Origin: Coriobacteriales bacterium
GTDB taxonomy: Bacteria > Actinomycetota > Coriobacteriia > Coriobacteriales > UBA8131
Assembly: GCA_031286975.1 (NCBI GenBank)
Contig: JAITTM010000081.1
Location: forward strand, 1 to 12,405
DNA: 12,405 nucleotides
Direction: 5' to 3'
This document shows, piece after piece, positions 9,146 to 12,405 of the stretch (position 1 is its first letter; each line of letters starts with the position of its first letter). The notes below the pieces were generated by a model. The model saw only the letters and a program-made list of their open reading frames with translations. It did not search any database and had not been told where the DNA came from. A program made the position numbers and the translations under genes.

Positions 9146-9156
9146 TTTCCTTTCAG

Positions 9157-9180
9157 TTACAGCGATTATTTTGGCTGTTA
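9157..9180. promoter_or_regulatory. Operator-like dyad between dinB and pntA
   Basis: TTACAGC (9157-9163), ten AT-rich bases, then GCTGTTA (9174-9180) pair at 6 of 7 positions. It lies 6 bases upstream of the predicted pntA -35, within the divergent control region. A repressor or activator site is plausible; no regulator can be named. Confidence 0.35.
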
Positions 9181-9186
9181 GACACA

Positions 9187-9215
9187 AGGACACTGCGCTT
9201 GTGAGATACTACAAT
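9187..9215 (+). promoter_or_regulatory. Predicted promoter of pntAB
   Basis: AGGACA (9187-9192, 4 of 6) and TACAAT (9210-9215, 5 of 6) have a 17-base spacer. RNA would start near 9222, giving a leader of about 40 bases that ends in the strong ribosome site GAGGAGG (9252-9258). A perfect 6-bp dyad CACAAG-N9-CTTGTG (9183-9203) covers the -35 and spacer, so a bound regulator would block RNA polymerase. Confidence 0.6.
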
Positions 9216-9262
9216 TGAGATGCTGAAAGATAGGCAGATGACGATGGAATTGAGGAGGGCGC

Positions 9263-10828
9263 ATGAATATCGGAATCCCTAGGGAATCCCTGCTGGGAGA
9301 AACGCGGGTTGCCGCAACACCAAAGACCGTCGGCCAGTTGGTGAAGCTGGGTTATTCGGTCTCGGTAGAGACGGGTGCAGGGATACAGGCGTCGTTTCCC
9401 GATGCGGACTACGCCCAGGCGGGTGCAGAGCTCGTTGACAGGCCAACCGTCTGGCACAGCGACATCATAACCAAAATTAACCCGCCCTCAGATGCGGAGA
9501 TCGCGGCAATCAAGCAAGGCGCTACACTCATCAGTCTTATCGCCGCGCCGCGCTCGCCGGAGTTGCTGGAAAAACTGGCGCAAAAGCAGCTGACCGTTTT
9601 GGCTATGGACTCCGTACCGCGTATCTCGCGGGCGCAATCACTCGATGTCGTCTCCTCGATGGCCAACATCGGCGGCTATCGGGCCGTGGTTGAGGCCGCC
9701 CATGAGTTTGGCTCCTTTTTCACCGGGCAGGTGACGGCTGCCGGCAAAGTGCCACCCGCAAAGGTCTTCGTCTCAGGAACCGGTGTTGCCGGGCTGGCCG
9801 CTATCGGTACCGCCCGCGCGCTCGGAGCCATCGTCAAGGCCACCGACATCCGTGCCGAGACGGCGGAGCAGGTCGAAAGCATGGGTGCCGAGTTTGTCGC
9901 GGTGCAATCCGGCGAATTGCAGCAGTCAACAGACGGCTACGCAAAGGAGGCGAGCGATGATTACGCCGCCGCCGCTGAGCGGATGTATGCTGCGCAGGTG
10001 CCGGAGCAAGACATCATCATCACCACCGCCCAGATACCGGGCCGCCCAGCTCCCCGTCTTATTTCCGCCGAGATGGTGGCTAACATGAAGCCGGGTAGCG
10101 TCATCGTCGACATGGCCGCCTCTTCGGGCGGCAATGTCGAAGGCTCGGTTGCCGATCAGGTGGTCACAACCGAGGGTGGCGTCAAGATCATCGGCTACTC
10201 CGATCTGCCGGGGCGGCTGCCCACGCAGGCATCACAGCTGTTCTCGCAAAACATCGTCAACCTGATGAAGCTCGTCACGCCAGGCAAAGACGGCGAGCTG
10301 GCCTTGGATCTCGATGATGTGGTTCAGCGCGGAATGCTGGTCACTCAGGCGGGGGAGGTGACCTGGCCACCTCCAAAGGTCGCCGTCTCTGCCGCGCCCG
10401 CCGCTGCGGTAGCTGTTGCACCAGCCGCCGCTCAGCTGGAGAAGAAGCCGATGGATCCCAAGGTCAGCTATGCGCTGCTGGGTGTCTGCGCCCTGGCGTT
10501 GCTGGCGCTGTTCTGGATCTCGCCAACGGGGCTGCTCGGCCACTTCATGGTGCTGATGCTCTCGATCGTCATCGGCTTTTACGTCATCGGCAACGTTTCG
10601 CACTCCCTGCACACGCCGCTGATGAGCGTCACCAACGCCATCTCGGGCATCATCATCGTGGGCTGCCTGGTCGGTCTGACCTTTGTTGACGGCAGTGCTG
10701 ATATCACCGGGGCAAGCAACCTGGTCATCATCATTCTCTCCATCGCCGGTATCCTGCTGGCCTCGATCAACGTTTTTGGCGGGTTCACGGTCACCAATCG
10801 CATGCTCAAGATGTTCAGGAAGGGGTGA
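9263..10828 (+). CDS. pntA: NAD(P) transhydrogenase alpha subunit (fused domain I plus membrane part)
   Basis: PntA carries the NAD(H)-binding domain I of proton-translocating transhydrogenase, which moves hydride between NADH and NADP+ using the proton gradient. Residues 1-370 are domain [34 protein letters not shown] (114-128), the nucleotide loop [12 protein letters not shown] (171-182), the mobile loop before [11 protein letters not shown], and [15 protein letters not shown] (312-326). An Ala/Val/Pro-rich linker (373-391) leads to four probable membrane helices (about 402-419, 424-444, 457-476, 484-505) and the end [16 protein letters not shown]. The length (521) and fused form match E. 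coli PntA, not the split PntAa/PntAb of many bacteria. The stop overlaps the pntB GTG. Confidence 0.98.
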   Translation: MNIGIPRESLLGETRVAATPKTVGQLVKLGYSVSVETGAGIQASFPDADYAQAGAELVDRPTVWHSDIITKINPPSDAEIAAIKQGATLISLIAAPRSPELLEKLAQKQLTVLAMDSVPRISRAQSLDVVSSMANIGGYRAVVEAAHEFGSFFTGQVTAAGKVPPAKVFVSGTGVAGLAAIGTARALGAIVKATDIRAETAEQVESMGAEFVAVQSGELQQSTDGYAKEASDDYAAAAERMYAAQVPEQDIIITTAQIPGRPAPRLISAEMVANMKPGSVIVDMAASSGGNVEGSVADQVVTTEGGVKIIGYSDLPGRLPTQASQLFSQNIVNLMKLVTPGKDGELALDLDDVVQRGMLVTQAGEVTWPPPKVAVSAAPAAAVAVAPAAAQLEKKPMDPKVSYALLGVCALALLALFWISPTGLLGHFMVLMLSIVIGFYVIGNVSHSLHTPLMSVTNAISGIIIVGCLVGLTFVDGSADITGASNLVIIILSIAGILLASINVFGGFTVTNRMLKMFRKG

Positions 10829-12261
10829 GCGGCATGTCCCTCTCTTTGGTTACCGGCTCCTACATCATCGCCGGCCTCCTGTTCATCCTCGCACTCGCCG
10901 GCCTTTCAAAGCACGAGACCTCGATGCGAGGCAACACCCTCGGTGCCATCGGTATGGGCGTCGCCCTGCTGTTCGTTATCCTCGGGGTTGTCCTCGGTCT
11001 GACGGATAACGGCGGGAGCGCCCAGGTGGCAGCCCCCCCCTGGGCCATCGGTGCCATCGTGCTCGCGCTCATCATAGGTGCCATCATCGGCATCACCAAG
11101 GCCCAGCGTGTCGAGATGACCGGCATGCCCGAGCTGATTGCCCTGTTCCACAGCTTTGTGGGTCTGGCGGCTGTGCTTGTTGGTTGGACCAGTTATTACC
11201 ACAACGTGGCTTCTGGTCACTTTGATGCGCTGCATTCAGGCGAGCTGTTCGTCGGTATCTTCATTGGTGCCGTCACCTTTACGGGCTCGATCGTCGCCTA
11301 CCTCAAGCTCTCGGCAAAAATCAAGTCCGCCCCCCTCACGCTGCCGGGACACAATCTCTTGAACCTCGGAGCCATCGTTGCCTTCCTGGTGCTTACGGTA
11401 TGCTTCGTGCTCTATCCTGCGGGCAGCAACGGTCTGATCCTGATCTCGGCGATGACCCTGCTCGCCTTGTTGCTCGGCTTGCACCTCGTGGCCTCTATCG
11501 GCGGTGGCGACATGCCCGTGGTGATCTCGATGCTCAATTCCTACTCGGGCTGGGCCGCCGCCGCCGCCGGTTTCACGCTTAACAACGACCTGCTCATCAT
11601 CACCGGTGCGCTGGTGGGCTCATCCGGTGCCTACCTGTCCTTTATCATGTGCAAGGCAATGAACCGCTCCTTTATCTCCGTCATCGCCGGTGGTTTTGGC
11701 TCAGACGGCGCGGTAAAAGGTGAGGAGAAAGACTACGGCGAGCATCGCGAGATTAGTGCCGTGGAGGTAGCGGAGCTTCTGCGCAGCGCCAGCTCGGTGG
11801 TCATCACACCAGGTTACGGCATGGCGGTTGCCCAGGCGCAGAGCGCCGTAGCTGACTTGACGAGCAAATTGCGCGCAAAAGGTGTTGAAGTCCGCTTTGG
11901 CATCCACCCCGTGGCAGGGCGACTGCCGGGGCACATGAACGTTCTTTTGGCTGAGGCCAAGGTTCCCTATGACATCGTGCTTGAGATGGAGGAGATCAAT
12001 GATGATCTTGCGGATACCGAGGTCGTGCTGGTTATCGGTGCCAACGACACGGTCAATCCAGCGGCGGCGGAGGATCCCGCCTCGCCCATAGCGGGCATGC
12101 CGGTGCTCGAGGTGTGGAAAGCCGCACAGGTCATCGTATTCAAGCGCTCGATGGCAACCGGATATGCGGGCGTGCAAAACCCGCTGTTCTTCAAAGAAAA
12201 CGCCTCGATGCTCTTTGGTGACGCCAAAGAGCGCGTAGAGGACATCATCAAGGAGCTGTAG
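10825..12261 (+). CDS. pntB: NAD(P) transhydrogenase beta subunit
   Basis: PntB supplies most of the proton channel and the NADP(H)-binding domain III. The 478 residues begin with about nine hydrophobic membrane segments (to about 290). His109 (LFHSFVG), Asp229 (GGGDMP) and Asn238 (MLNSYSG) correspond to E. coli His91, Asp213 and Asn222, which are implicated in proton transfer. Domain III has [13 protein letters not shown] (327-339), [18 protein letters not shown] (361-378), [10 protein letters not shown] (405-414) and [20 protein letters not shown] (440-459). The start may be the GTG overlapping the pntA stop (GTGA) or the ATG at 10834; AGGAAGGGG upstream suits either. The ATG gives 475 residues. 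A run of eight C (11033-11040) encodes Pro-Pro. With pntA it forms a complete enzyme. Confidence 0.98.
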   Translation: MSGMSLSLVTGSYIIAGLLFILALAGLSKHETSMRGNTLGAIGMGVALLFVILGVVLGLTDNGGSAQVAAPPWAIGAIVLALIIGAIIGITKAQRVEMTGMPELIALFHSFVGLAAVLVGWTSYYHNVASGHFDALHSGELFVGIFIGAVTFTGSIVAYLKLSAKIKSAPLTLPGHNLLNLGAIVAFLVLTVCFVLYPAGSNGLILISAMTLLALLLGLHLVASIGGGDMPVVISMLNSYSGWAAAAAGFTLNNDLLIITGALVGSSGAYLSFIMCKAMNRSFISVIAGGFGSDGAVKGEEKDYGEHREISAVEVAELLRSASSVVITPGYGMAVAQAQSAVADLTSKLRAKGVEVRFGIHPVAGRLPGHMNVLLAEAKVPYDIVLEMEEINDDLADTEVVLVIGANDTVNPAAAEDPASPIAGMPVLEVWKAAQVIVFKRSMATGYAGVQNPLFFKENASMLFGDAKERVEDIIKEL

Positions 12262-12300
12262 CGCACAACCGCGGCCAAAAACCGCTGTCAGCCCCGGCGC

Positions 12301-12336
12301 CGGCCTTGGTGGCATAGGCCACCACGGCCGTCTCTT
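12301..12336 (+). terminator. Probable intrinsic terminator after pntAB
   Basis: CGGCC (12301-12305) pairs with GGCCG (12326-12330), and after one mismatch TGGTGGC (12307-12313) pairs with GCCACCA (12318-12324), around a 4-base loop. The tail is TCTCTT, a broken T run, so efficiency may be moderate. It lies 39 bases after the pntB stop. Confidence 0.7.
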
Positions 12337-12369
12337 ATGCATACGCCCGCCGCTGACCGAGTTATTCTT

Positions 12370-12405
12370 ATGAGTTATCGCCTACTTGATACCGATTGCC
12401 GTTCA
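12370..12405 (+). CDS. Possible start of a further gene, cut by the window end
   Basis: An ATG at 12370 opens a frame of 12 codons, MSYRLLDTDCRS, to the window edge. The LLxTD pattern recalls the N-terminus of tRNA-guanine transglycosylases, but twelve residues are far too few to name a family. The ribosome site is weak (CCGAG, 12357-12361). It follows the pntAB terminator, as a new unit would. Confidence 0.25.
   Translation, partial: MSYRLLDTDCRS

Noticed and set aside
9059..9262. LexA (SOS) box for dinB
   Set aside because: No GAAC-N4-GTTC or CTGT-N8-ACAG sequence is found between dinB and pntA. The ACAGC and GCTGT present face the wrong way for an E. coli-type box.
11033..11040. C8 tract in pntB as a phase-variation switch
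   Set aside because: It encodes Pro-Pro in a poorly conserved loop of a housekeeping gene. Eight C can arise by chance at this GC level, and no contingency pattern is seen nearby.

Overview
The window is an ordinary, tightly packed stretch of bacterial chromosome with high GC content by eye. It carries housekeeping genes and shows no phage, transposon, CRISPR or toxin-antitoxin genes. Three things suggest a high-GC Gram-positive, most likely an actinobacterium of the Coriobacteriia type: the order rplU-rpmA-obg-proB-proA-nadD-yqeK-rsfS, an L27 without the cleavable Firmicutes leader, and an Obg with a C-terminal OCT domain. The presence of yqeK argues against most classical Actinomycetes. This assignment is inference from gene content only.

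Layout, left to right. At 2-670 is the 3' part of an HtrA/DegP-like serine protease with a PDZ domain. At 706-995 is a tRNA unit: a CAU-anticodon tRNA (best read as tRNA-Ile2), tRNA-Asn(GUU), each with a promoter-like sequence, and a strong intrinsic terminator. A good promoter (998-1026) then starts rplU-rpmA. The L21 protein carries a long Lys/Ala-rich C-terminal tail. A terminator hairpin at 2044-2081 lies only about 21 bases before obgE.

From 2103 to 7698 the genes obgE, proB, proA, nadD, yqeK and rsfS run in one direction, with 4-base stop/start overlaps at obgE-proB, proA-nadD and nadD-yqeK. The block joins ribosome assembly (L21, L27, Obg, RsfS), the first two steps of proline synthesis (ProB, ProA), NAD synthesis (NadD) and probable dinucleoside polyphosphate hydrolysis (YqeK). 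It meets dinB (DNA polymerase IV, minus strand) tail to tail. The two 3' ends share a perfect 16-bp inverted repeat that contains both stop codons.

dinB and pntAB are divergent. The space between them holds a leaderless-type promoter for dinB, three tandem octamers that form overlapping ATGA mini-frames, two operator-like dyads and a promoter for pntA. PntA and PntB form a complete proton-translocating NAD(P) transhydrogenase of the two-subunit Escherichia coli arrangement. A terminator hairpin follows pntB, and the last 36 bases may be the start of another gene.

I found no convincing undescribed system. The points most worth a second look are the L21 tail, the dinB start region, the shared rsfS/dinB palindrome, the hairpin just before obgE, and the regulatory dyads before pntA.
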